A stretch of 9,543 nucleotides of DNA from Cyclobacteriaceae bacterium. Lineage in GTDB: Bacteria > Bacteroidota > Bacteroidia > Cytophagales > Cyclobacteriaceae. The stretch lies in assembly GCA_009885605.1 (NCBI GenBank), contig VFKK01000105.1, positions 1 to 9,543 of the forward strand, written 5' to 3'. The translations under genes and the position numbers were made by a program. This document shows, one piece after another, positions 1-5,528 of this stretch; within the stretch, counting starts at the first letter, position 1, and each line of letters begins with the position of its first letter. The notes under the pieces were generated by a model. The model saw only the letters and a list, made by a program, of their open reading frames with translations, had not been told where the DNA came from and did not search any database.

Positions 1-156
1 CCATCTGGAGAAATCGCAAGGAAAATCGAAAGCAGTCTGAAAATTGGGACAAAGAATGGCCTTGGCGAATTGCTAAATCAGTTGGATAAACAAGTGAACG
101 AGTTGCTCAGAGCGCTTTCTTCCCATATTTATCTGACTGACCCCATTAAAAATTAA
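1..156 (+). CDS. C-terminal end of a probable Hpt-domain phosphorelay protein (partial, 5' end outside window)
   Basis: The reading frame open from base 1 encodes 51 residues and stops with TAA at 154-156. It starts PSGEIARKIESSLKIG and contains a helix-rich LGELLNQLDKQVNELLRAL stretch. This pattern, an 'A..iE...k.g' helix followed by an 'l..ll..L...v..l...L' helix, resembles the last two helices of histidine-containing phosphotransfer (Hpt) domains, often the C-terminal module of hybrid sensor kinases. The phospho-accepting histidine would lie upstream, outside the window, so the assignment is an inference from a short tail. Its stop codon overlaps that of the convergent sigma-54 response regulator, with 3 bases shared. 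A signalling role beside a response regulator is plausible, but convergent genes cannot share a transcript. It could instead be any protein ending in amphipathic helices. Confidence 0.55.
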   Translation, partial: PSGEIARKIESSLKIGTKNGLGELLNQLDKQVNELLRALSSHIYLTDPIKN

Positions 157-1559
157 TCCAATCCGTATTTCTCCATTTTGCTGTAAAGGGTCTTCCTATC
201 CATTTTCAGAATTCGGGCAGTTTTGGATTTATTGAACTTGGTGTCGTTCAACACATTTTGTATCAATTCCTTTTCCTGTTCTCCCCAATGGCTTTTATAA
301 TCTCGCGGTGAAGGGAGTTCATTCGAAAGGGACAATGACCCTGAACTCATTCCTGCAGGCATCAAACCTGATGGCTTGTAAATGTCAATCGGAAGAGAAT
401 CTTTTTCAACCAGAAGTCCAGAGGAAAGGAGAACCGCCCGCTTGATAATATTCTTAAGCTCACGCAAATTTCCAGGCCAATCATAGGCTAAAAAAATCTC
501 CCAAACCTCCGAAGAAAAACCTTTCACAGACTTGTTGAGTCGCTCGTTACTGTCTTCCAGAAATTGCTGAGCAAAATCCTCTAGGTCCTCTTTGCGTCTT
601 CTCAGAGGAATTGCACCGAGAGTAAATTCATTCAGGCGATGGTAAAGATCCTCACGGAAGTTACCTTCCCCCGCTTGGAAAAGCAGATTTTCATTAGTCG
701 CGGCTATGATGCGGACATCGATTTCGATTTCTTTGTTTCCGCCGATTTTGCGGATCGTTCTTTCCTGAATAGCTCTGAGAAGTTGGATTTGAACCTCATA
801 GCTAAGATTCCCAATCTCATCAAGCAGGATAGTTCCGCCTTTCGCCGATTCAAAATGCCCAGTTTTATTATCAAGAGCTCCGGTAAAGGCGCCTTTCACA
901 TGGCCGAAAAGTTCACTTCCTGCAAGTTCCTTGGGCAAAGCACCACAGTCAATCGCGATGAAGGGTCCATTTTTTCGTGGGGATAAATCATGAATTCTTC
1001 TTGAAATCAACTCTTTTCCGGTACCGGTTTCTCCCAAAACCAACACACTCAAATCTGTTGGAGCGACTAATTGGATATGCTTTTCAAGTTTTTCGGATTC
1101 CTGAGACCTTCCTAATACATAACTTGATTTGGAAGATCTTGCTTCTTTTACTTTAGTCTCCACTTGAACTTCTTCCGAAGTTGGATCCGCTATTTTTGGT
1201 TTTGATGAAAGAGATTCATTGACCGTAGCCAATAATTCATCGGGGTTTATTGGCTTCGTGATGTATTCGAAAGCACCCAGTTTCATTGCTTTGATTGCAA
1301 TTCTGATATCCGAATAGTGGGTGATCAGAATGACTTGAGTTTGCGGAAATTCTGCTTTTGACCACTGTAAAAGTTCCATTCCAGTGCCATCAGGCAACCG
1401 GAAATCCGCTATGATCAAATCAAATTTGGAACTGTTGATCAGATTTTGGGCATCTTTTACTTTGGTGGCAGTCTGAACGGCAAATCCATTTTTCTCAAGG
1501 AATGTTTTTACAATCCTCGAATAGGTCAGATCGTCCTCGACTAAAAGTATATGCTTCAT
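153..1559 (-). CDS. NtrC-family sigma-54-dependent response regulator
   Basis: A 468-residue, three-domain transcriptional activator of the AtoC/NtrC/ZraR type. Residues 1-118 are a receiver domain with acidic pair D9/D10, phospho-acceptor D52 (IIADFRLPDG), T80 and K102 (TKP). A linker of about 30 residues follows. Residues 148-385 are the AAA+ sigma-54 activation domain: Walker A GETGTGKE at 176-183, the sigma-54-contacting GAFTGA loop at 223-228, Walker B GGTILLDEIG at 241-250, arginine-finger region FREDLYHRLNEF at 301-312, and sensor II WPGNLREL at 361-368. Residues about 428-468 are a Fis-type helix-turn-helix (KSKTARILKMDRKTLYSKM). All key residues are present, so it should be an active, phosphorylation-controlled, ATP-driven activator acting on RNA polymerase-sigma-54. 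The cognate kinase is not in the window, although the convergent gene may encode an Hpt protein. The likeliest nearby target is the small exported protein upstream, which has a -24/-12 promoter candidate. Confidence 0.95.
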   Translation of the reverse strand: MKHILLVEDDLTYSRIVKTFLEKNGFAVQTATKVKDAQNLINSSKFDLIIADFRLPDGTGMELLQWSKAEFPQTQVILITHYSDIRIAIKAMKLGAFEYITKPINPDELLATVNESLSSKPKIADPTSEEVQVETKVKEARSSKSSYVLGRSQESEKLEKHIQLVAPTDLSVLVLGETGTGKELISRRIHDLSPRKNGPFIAIDCGALPKELAGSELFGHVKGAFTGALDNKTGHFESAKGGTILLDEIGNLSYEVQIQLLRAIQERTIRKIGGNKEIEIDVRIIAATNENLLFQAGEGNFREDLYHRLNEFTLGAIPLRRRKEDLEDFAQQFLEDSNERLNKSVKGFSSEVWEIFLAYDWPGNLRELKNIIKRAVLLSSGLLVEKDSLPIDIYKPSGLMPAGMSSGSLSLSNELPSPRDYKSHWGEQEKELIQNVLNDTKFNKSKTARILKMDRKTLYSKMEKYGLD

Positions 1560-1585
1560 GGCTAGATTTCTTTTGATTTAGGGTA

Positions 1586-1602
1586 ATGCAAAAAAAGCAC
1601 CG
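1586..1602 (-). promoter_or_regulatory. Possible sigma-54-like -24/-12 element for the response regulator gene, embedded in a terminator
   Basis: Read on the minus strand, the sequence is CGGTGCTTTTTTTGCAT. A GG (1601-1600) and a GC (1589-1588) are separated by exactly 10 bases, and the -12 half TTGCA is perfect. The -24 half (CGGTGC against TGGCAC) is poor. Transcription would start near 1576, about 17 bases before the ATG at 1559. The T run is also the U-tract of the terminator of the upstream gene, so the match may be a by-product of low complexity. No better promoter is visible in the roughly 30 bases between terminator and start codon. Confidence 0.25.
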
Positions 1603-1620
1603 AACTAGTGTCCGGTGCCT
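1590..1620 (-). terminator. Intrinsic terminator of the PepSY-like gene
   Basis: An 11-bp stem pairs 1610-1620 with 1595-1605 around a 4-base loop. Its core is GCACCG/CGGTGC, with two G-U pairs on the minus-strand transcript. A run of seven T follows on the minus strand (1596-1590). It lies 23 bases after the stop codon of the small exported protein and separates it from the response regulator downstream. Read-through into the regulator remains possible. Confidence 0.9.
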
Positions 1621-1643
1621 CCTTACTCTTAGATACCTGACAA

Positions 1644-1961
1644 TTAGGCTACAATTTCTACTCCTTCTTCGTTATACTTTTTGGACAGTTTTTCCTCTGT
1701 TCCGTTTTCAAAAGTCACGAGAAAATGGAAAGTTCCATCAGCCAGGGTTACTTTCCAAGCCTCGGCAATCGGGAACTTGTTGATGGCTTCGTCCGCGGTT
1801 ATTGTCACTTTTACAGGAACTGGAAGGTCATCAGCTTCGATTTTTACTTTTTCTTCCTGCATCAAAGTTGACATAGGGGTTACTACTGAAGAAGTGATTT
1901 GTGGAGCAGCCATAGCAACTCCTGCAAACAACATGGCGGACATTAAGATTGTCTTTTTCAT
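1644..1961 (-). CDS. Small exported PepSY-like protein
   Basis: A 105-residue protein. Residues 1-18 form a clear Sec signal peptide (MKK, then a hydrophobic ILMSAMLFAGVA core, then A-M-A before the probable cut after A18), giving a mature periplasmic or secreted protein of about 87 residues. The mature part has the layout of the short PepSY-like domains common in Bacteroidota: an LPVPVKVTI segment, a helix with INKFPIAEAWKVT, then alternating strands DGTFHFLVTFENGTEEKLS and a C-terminal 'YNEEGVEIVA' strand. Such domains are thought to inhibit proteases or sense the periplasm, but the role here is unknown. There are no cysteines and no lipobox. It is transcribed alone, with its own terminator. 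A sigma-54 promoter candidate lies about 83 bases before the start codon, and the gene sits next to a sigma-54 activator, so regulated expression is likely. The family assignment rests on pattern only. Confidence 0.8.
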   Translation of the reverse strand: MKKTILMSAMLFAGVAMAAPQITSSVVTPMSTLMQEEKVKIEADDLPVPVKVTITADEAINKFPIAEAWKVTLADGTFHFLVTFENGTEEKLSKKYNEEGVEIVA

Positions 1962-2053
1962 GATACTAGTTGGTTTAGTTTAGATGGTAATAATTTTAAT
2001 ATCGGGATCCGGACCCTTTTCCGAAAACTTGTTTTCCGGTTGTGATAACCCTT

Positions 2054-2071
2054 ATGCTATCCAAGTGCCAA
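2054..2071 (-). promoter_or_regulatory. Candidate sigma-54 (-24/-12) promoter for the PepSY-like gene
   Basis: Read on the minus strand, the sequence is TTGGCACTTGGATAGCAT. It has a perfect TTGGCAC -24 half, with GG at 2069-2068. After exactly 10 bases comes GC (2057-2056) within TAGCA, against the consensus TTGCA/TTGCT. Conserved GG and GC at this spacing define sigma-54 promoters; the Escherichia coli glnA p2 promoter (TTGGCAC...CGCTT) deviates to a similar degree. Transcription would start near 2044, leaving a leader of about 83 bases before the ATG at 1961. The sigma-54 activator encoded just downstream is the obvious candidate regulator. Confidence 0.5.
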
Positions 2072-2133
2072 GTGGAAAAATGGCCTTTTGGAGCGTTTAG
2101 AGTAGTTTGATAAAATTGCGTTTGGGGAGATTG

Positions 2134-2145
2134 ACAACAGGTTGT
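2134..2145. promoter_or_regulatory. Short dyad, possible activator binding site
   Basis: ACAAC-AG-GTTGT is a 5-2-5 perfect inverted repeat. It is centred about 95 bases upstream of the start site predicted from the sigma-54 candidate, within the usual range for enhancer sites of NtrC-type activators with Fis-like domains. A 5-bp dyad can easily occur by chance, so this is only a candidate. Confidence 0.2.
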
Positions 2146-2193
2146 GCTTAACGAATCTTAAAATCTGGGGATTAGTGGGATTTCTAAGTGCCT

Positions 2194-2237
2194 GAGCAGA
2201 TGAGTTAAAATCAAAAACAGAATAAAGCATCTGCCTC
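2194..2237. repeat. Inverted repeat GCAGATG ... CATCTGC
   Basis: GCAGATG (2196-2202) and CATCTGC (2228-2234) form a perfect 7-bp inverted repeat 25 bases apart. With a one-base bulge, two more pairs extend it to 2194 and 2237. There is no T run on either side, so it does not look like a terminator. It could be a second site for a dimeric regulator upstream of the sigma-54 candidate, or chance. Confidence 0.25.
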
Positions 2238-2275
2238 CAGAACTTTTTTGCCGGGATAAATCTTTTAAAAACTAC

Positions 2276-2283
2276 TACCTTTA
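2276..2283 (+). promoter_or_regulatory. Possible Bacteroidota -7 element of the PurF-like gene
   Basis: TACCTTTA matches the Bacteroidota -7 consensus TAnnTTTG at all but the last base and sits 28 bases before the start codon at 2312. A TTTG (2247-2250) upstream could serve as the -33 element, but the 25-base gap is longer than the usual 19-21 or so, which lowers confidence. Confidence 0.3.
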
Positions 2284-2311
2284 AATTTTCAAAATAACAA
2301 TCGCCAACTCT

Positions 2312-4195
2312 ATGAGCGACGCAATTAAGCACGAGTGCGGAATAGCCATGATCAGGCTTAGAAAGTCCCCACAATACTACATTGATAAGTATGGGACAAA
2401 TGCATTTGCTGCCAACAGGATGTATGTCCTAATGCAAAAACAAATTAATCGAGGTCAGGATGGCGCCGGTGTGGCCAATGTGAAAATTGATACCAAACCC
2501 GGAACCAGATACATCAGCAGATACCGATCTATTGAAGCTTCTGCAGTTAATTACATCTTCGATAAGATCAATGCCAAGTACAAAAAGGCTAAGAAACTGG
2601 GTGGGAAAAAAGCCGCAAAAGATGCAGAATGGCTAAAAGAGAATATCGCTTTTACCGGTGAGGTTTGGCTCGGTCACCTTCGATACGGAACACACGGTGA
2701 AAATAGCATCGAGACTTGTCACCCTTTCCTTAAGCAGAATAACTGGAGAAGCAGAAATCTGGTAATGGCCGGCAACTTCAACATGACTAATAACGAGGAA
2801 CTTTTTAGTAAGCTGGTCCAGCTTGGACAGCATCCGAAAGAAAAAACAGATACCGTCACCGTGATGGAAAAAGTTGGTCACTTCCTCGATGAGGAAAACC
2901 AGCGAATTTTTGATAAACACAAGCATCAATACAGTAATGAGCAAATCACGCATGTAATCGAGAACGAACTGGATGTAGCCAGAATACTGAGAAGGTCGTG
3001 TCGTGATTTTGATGGCGGATACGCCATGGCAGGAATGATCGGTAATGGCTCGGCTTTCGTAGTTCGTGATCCAATCGGAATTCGTCCAGCTTTCTACTAT
3101 GCTGATGATGAAATCATCGTGGTGGCCTCCGAAAAACCTGCTATCAAATCTGCCTTCAATATCGATTTCAATGCAATTAAGGAGATTAAGCCGGGTCATG
3201 CATTGGTAATCAATAAAGACGGTTCCTATGCGGAGACGGAAATAATGCCTGCTAAAGAGAAGAAATCTTGCAGCTTTGAGCGAATCTATTTTTCCAGAGG
3301 AACTGATCCCGGAATCTATCAGGAACGGAAAAATCTTGGTAAAGCACTTATTCCTCAGATTCTCAAAGCCATTGATTTTGATCTGAAAAACACCGTTTTC
3401 TCTTATATTCCAAACACAGCCGAGACTGCATTTTTGGGGATGATCGAAGGACTGGAAGATTACCTCAGTGCCAAAAGAAGGGAAGTTTTTCTTGACGGAA
3501 AGCCTCATATAGGCGACTTGGAAGATTTATTGAGCTTCCGCCCGAGGGTTGAAAAACTCGTCAGTAAAGATGTCAAACTGAGGACTTTCATCACGAATGA
3601 CAGCGACCGGGATGCCATCGTGGCAAACGTCTACGATACTACTTATGAGGTGATCAAGCCGGGAATAGATACCTTGGTTGTCATCGATGACTCGGTAGTA
3701 AGAGGCACCACTCTTGAGAAAAGTATCCTGACTACTCTTGATAAACTCAATCCTAAGCGAATCGTAATTGTCTCCTCCGCTCCGCAGATCAGATTCCCGG
3801 ATTGCTACGGAATCGACATGTCACGAATGAAAGAGTTTATTGCTTTTAGAGCCGCTTTGGCACTTTTGAAAGAGCGAAAGCTTGAAAACGTTTTGGATAA
3901 AGTTTATGATTCCTGTGTGGCACATTCTATTTCCAATGTGAACTATGTGAAGGAAGTGTATAGTCTTTTCACAGATGAAGAGATTTCTGATAAAATCGCA
4001 GAAATTGTAACTTCTTCAGACATCAAGGCTGATGTAAAAGTGATTTTCCAGACAGTTGACAATCTGCATAAGTGCATTCCTGATCATTTGGGTGATTGGT
4101 ATTTCACAGGAAATTATCCGACTACCGGTGGGACGCGAGTTGTGAATCGTGCCTTTGCCAACTATATGGAAGGGAAGACTGAAAGAGCTTATTAA
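2312..4195 (+). CDS. Long PurF-like amidophosphoribosyltransferase (class II glutamine amidotransferase plus PRTase)
   Basis: A 627-residue protein with an N-terminal Ntn glutaminase domain (about 9-300) and a C-terminal type I phosphoribosyltransferase domain (about 320-610). The family makes 5-phosphoribosylamine from PRPP and glutamine, the first step of purine synthesis. Cys9 (HECGIAM) would be the nucleophile freed by removal of an 8-residue propeptide, which supports this start. Also seen are RGQDGAGVA (47-55), GHLRYGTHG (121-129), D180, DPIGIRP (253-259), FERIYFSR (322-329) and the PRPP loop VVIDDSVVRGTT (456-467). It is about 130-150 residues longer than usual PurF (roughly 470-510), with extra segments near 58-115 and 385-420. 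The oxyanion motif HNGN reads GNFN (154-157), and the Bacillus-type 4Fe-4S cysteines are mostly not aligned. It may be the organism's second PurF-like protein, so its exact reaction is not certain. It appears to be transcribed alone. Confidence 0.88.
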   Translation: MSDAIKHECGIAMIRLRKSPQYYIDKYGTNAFAANRMYVLMQKQINRGQDGAGVANVKIDTKPGTRYISRYRSIEASAVNYIFDKINAKYKKAKKLGGKKAAKDAEWLKENIAFTGEVWLGHLRYGTHGENSIETCHPFLKQNNWRSRNLVMAGNFNMTNNEELFSKLVQLGQHPKEKTDTVTVMEKVGHFLDEENQRIFDKHKHQYSNEQITHVIENELDVARILRRSCRDFDGGYAMAGMIGNGSAFVVRDPIGIRPAFYYADDEIIVVASEKPAIKSAFNIDFNAIKEIKPGHALVINKDGSYAETEIMPAKEKKSCSFERIYFSRGTDPGIYQERKNLGKALIPQILKAIDFDLKNTVFSYIPNTAETAFLGMIEGLEDYLSAKRREVFLDGKPHIGDLEDLLSFRPRVEKLVSKDVKLRTFITNDSDRDAIVANVYDTTYEVIKPGIDTLVVIDDSVVRGTTLEKSILTTLDKLNPKRIVIVSSAPQIRFPDCYGIDMSRMKEFIAFRAALALLKERKLENVLDKVYDSCVAHSISNVNYVKEVYSLFTDEEISDKIAEIVTSSDIKADVKVIFQTVDNLHKCIPDHLGDWYFTGNYPTTGGTRVVNRAFANYMEGKTERAY

Positions 4196-4200
4196 TAAAA

Positions 4201-4218
4201 GGAAACTTTAAAATTTCC
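4201..4218 (+). other. Small hairpin just after the PurF-like stop codon
   Basis: GGAAA (4201-4205) pairs with TTTCC (4214-4218) around an 8-base A/T-rich loop, five bases after the stop codon. There is no T tract, so it is not an intrinsic terminator by itself. It may be a weak 3' structure or chance. Confidence 0.25.
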
Positions 4219-4255
4219 GGCAGGGAGCTAAGCAACTTAATAATTGTAAACCTTC

Positions 4256-4272
4256 GAGGTTAATAAAACCTC
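4256..4272 (+). other. Small hairpin in the PurF-like 3' region
   Basis: GAGGTT (4256-4261) pairs perfectly with AACCTC (4267-4272) around a 5-base loop. It sits between the PurF-like stop codon and the stronger terminator at 4287-4321, and no T tract follows. It may form part of the 3' untranslated structure. Confidence 0.35.
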
Positions 4273-4286
4273 AAAGAACCACCTTC

Positions 4287-4328
4287 GAAAGGGCGCAGAG
4301 ATATGTTCTTTGCGCCCTTTCACTTTTC
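4287..4328 (+). terminator. Probable intrinsic terminator of the PurF-like gene
   Basis: A long stem pairs 4287-4300 with 4308-4321 around a 7-base loop: 14 pairs including one G-U, with core GAAAGGGCGCA/TGCGCCCTTTC. It is followed by the modest T run ACTTTTC. It lies about 90 bases after the PurF-like stop and 69 bases before the start codon of the peptidase gene, and should separate the two transcripts. The short T run makes it less than ideal. Confidence 0.75.
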
Positions 4329-4338
4329 AAATCCGCTC

Positions 4339-4364
4339 TTTGCGGTTAATTATTTATTATTTTG
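4339..4364 (+). promoter_or_regulatory. Weak promoter candidate for the M42 peptidase gene
   Basis: TTTG (4339-4342) and TATTTTG (4358-4364, one base short of TAnnTTTG) lie downstream of the terminator and 25 bases before the ATG at 4390. The spacing and -7 box are imperfect. The choice rests mostly on position, since a promoter must lie between the terminator and the gene. Confidence 0.25.
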
Positions 4365-4389
4365 AAGCCAAATTGAAAGAAAAACTAAC

Positions 4390-5442
4390 ATGGAAATAAA
4401 CGTTCCCCTCCTAAAGCAAATCTGTGAAATCGCCGGAGCTCCCGGTTTTGAAATGCGCGTGCGCAATCTGGTTATTGAACTGGTAACTCCGCTTGTAGAC
4501 GAAATCAAAACTGATAATCTGGGTAACGTCATCGCTATCAAAAAGGGAAAAAGAAACCCGGATGGAAAGCGGGTAATGGTCGCTGCTCACCTGGATGAAA
4601 TTGGCTTTATGATCACTCATATTGATGATCAGGGATTTTTGAGATTCCACACGTTGGGAGGTTTTGATCCAAAAACGCTGACCGCTCAGCGGGTAATCGT
4701 CCATGGGAAAAAAGACCTGATTGGAGTGATGGGAAGTAAGCCTATTCACGTGATGTCTGCTGAGGAAAAGACCCAACTTCCCAAAACAACGGATTTTTTT
4801 ATCGACATGGGAATGTCCAAAGAGGAAGTTGAAAAATACATCACTATCGGAGATTCTGTCACCAGAGACAGGGAACTCATTGAAATGGGCGACTGTGTGA
4901 ATTGCAAATCGATCGATAATCGGGTTGCTGTTTTTATCCTGATCGAAGCACTGAAACAATTGGAAAACCCTGCATACGATGTATATGCGACATTCACCGT
5001 ACAGGAAGAAGTGGGGATTCGCGGTGCTAATGTGGCGGCTCACAGCATCAATCCTGATTTTGGAATTGCATTGGATACGACTATTGCTTTTGACGTTCCC
5101 GGAGCTCAGGCTCATGAAAAAATCACCCAACTTGGAAAAGGAACCGCTATCAAAATCATGGATGCCATGACGATTTGCGACTACCGAATGGTGGAATTCA
5201 TGAAGCAAACTGCCAATAAAGCAGCGATTTCATGGCAACCCGAAATCCTGACAGCAGGAGGAACTGATACTGCGGGTGTTCAGCGAATGGGCAAGCAGGG
5301 CGCTATTGCAGGAGCAATTTCCATCCCGACTCGTCACTTGCATCAAGTAATTGAGATGGCTCACAAGAAAGATATTGCTGACACCATTGCGTTGCTCAAA
5401 GCCTGTCTCGAGCAGATTGACGGGTACGATTGGAAGCATTAA
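4390..5442 (+). CDS. M42 family metallo-aminopeptidase (glutamyl/tetrahedral aminopeptidase type)
   Basis: A 350-residue cytosolic enzyme of normal length for peptidase family M42 (FrvX/YsdC/PepA-like). These enzymes remove N-terminal residues from peptides with a two-metal centre and form large tetrahedral dodecamers. The expected residues are present: H67 and D69 in AAHLDEIGFM, bridging D176 in KSIDNR, catalytic base E206 and metal ligand E207 in VQEEVGIRGA, D229 in ALDTT, and H318 in TRHLHQVIE. The TAGGTDTAGVQRMGKQGA stretch (288-305) is also typical of the family. Residues about 70-165 form the inserted dimerization domain. There is no signal peptide, which fits peptide recycling in the cytoplasm. 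The start at 4390 is preceded by an A-rich leader without a Shine-Dalgarno sequence, normal for Bacteroidota. Substrate preference cannot be read from the sequence. Terminators on both sides make it a single-gene unit. Confidence 0.95.
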   Translation: MEINVPLLKQICEIAGAPGFEMRVRNLVIELVTPLVDEIKTDNLGNVIAIKKGKRNPDGKRVMVAAHLDEIGFMITHIDDQGFLRFHTLGGFDPKTLTAQRVIVHGKKDLIGVMGSKPIHVMSAEEKTQLPKTTDFFIDMGMSKEEVEKYITIGDSVTRDRELIEMGDCVNCKSIDNRVAVFILIEALKQLENPAYDVYATFTVQEEVGIRGANVAAHSINPDFGIALDTTIAFDVPGAQAHEKITQLGKGTAIKIMDAMTICDYRMVEFMKQTANKAAISWQPEILTAGGTDTAGVQRMGKQGAIAGAISIPTRHLHQVIEMAHKKDIADTIALLKACLEQIDGYDWKH

Positions 5443-5453
5443 CCATTTATCAG

Positions 5454-5488
5454 AACCCACCGGGAGTTCAAGTTTCAGGTGGGTTTTT
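5454..5488 (+). terminator. Intrinsic terminator of the M42 peptidase gene
   Basis: AACCCACC (5454-5461) pairs perfectly with GGTGGGTT (5478-5485) around a 16-base loop. A T-rich tail follows (TTTTT, then more T with scattered C, to about 5500). It lies 11 bases after the stop codon. The next gene, at 5529, must then be expressed from a promoter in the remaining roughly 40 bases or by read-through. I see no clear promoter there. Confidence 0.9.
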
Positions 5489-5528
5489 CTTTTTCTTTTA
5501 GCATATTCATTTTTCAACCCGCCCACCC

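Larger units (their letters stand above)
1962..2311. other. 350-base divergent intergenic region
   Basis: This region separates the minus-strand PepSY-like gene from the plus-strand PurF-like gene and must hold the promoters of both. Visible within it are a sigma-54 -24/-12 candidate (2054-2071, minus), a small dyad at 2134-2145, a 7-bp inverted repeat (2196-2202 and 2228-2234), a direct repeat of GGGATT (2168-2173 and 2177-2182), and a possible -7 box for the PurF-like gene at 2276-2283. An imperfect hairpin at 2021-2039 would lie in the leader of the PepSY-like transcript. I see no convincing gene here. Confidence 0.7.

Noticed and set aside
2005..2010. GGATCC palindrome within a GC-rich patch
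   Set aside because: A single six-base palindrome is expected by chance and has no extended symmetry.
2021..2039. Imperfect hairpin CCGAAAAC/GTTTTCCGG considered as a terminator or attenuator
   Set aside because: It needs a bulge and a very small loop, and no T run follows on either strand. At most it is a leader structure.
2057..2374. Minus-strand open frame of 105 codons across the divergent intergenic region
   Set aside because: It overlaps the start of the PurF-like gene, has no recognisable domain or signal, and would cover the promoters of both neighbours. Its composition looks like random translation of A/T-rich DNA.
2633..3508. Long minus-strand open frame (291 codons) antisense to the PurF-like gene
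   Set aside because: It lies entirely opposite a well-supported coding region and shows no family motif, consistent with a codon-bias shadow.
4196..4389. Intergenic hairpins before the M42 peptidase considered as a riboswitch
   Set aside because: The stems are simple and independent, match no aptamer I know, and the last one is best read as the terminator of the preceding gene.
4411..5208. Minus-strand open frame (265 codons) antisense to the M42 peptidase
   Set aside because: It is fully inside the peptidase gene on the opposite strand. The His/Ser/Phe-rich translation is typical of antisense reading of a coding sequence.
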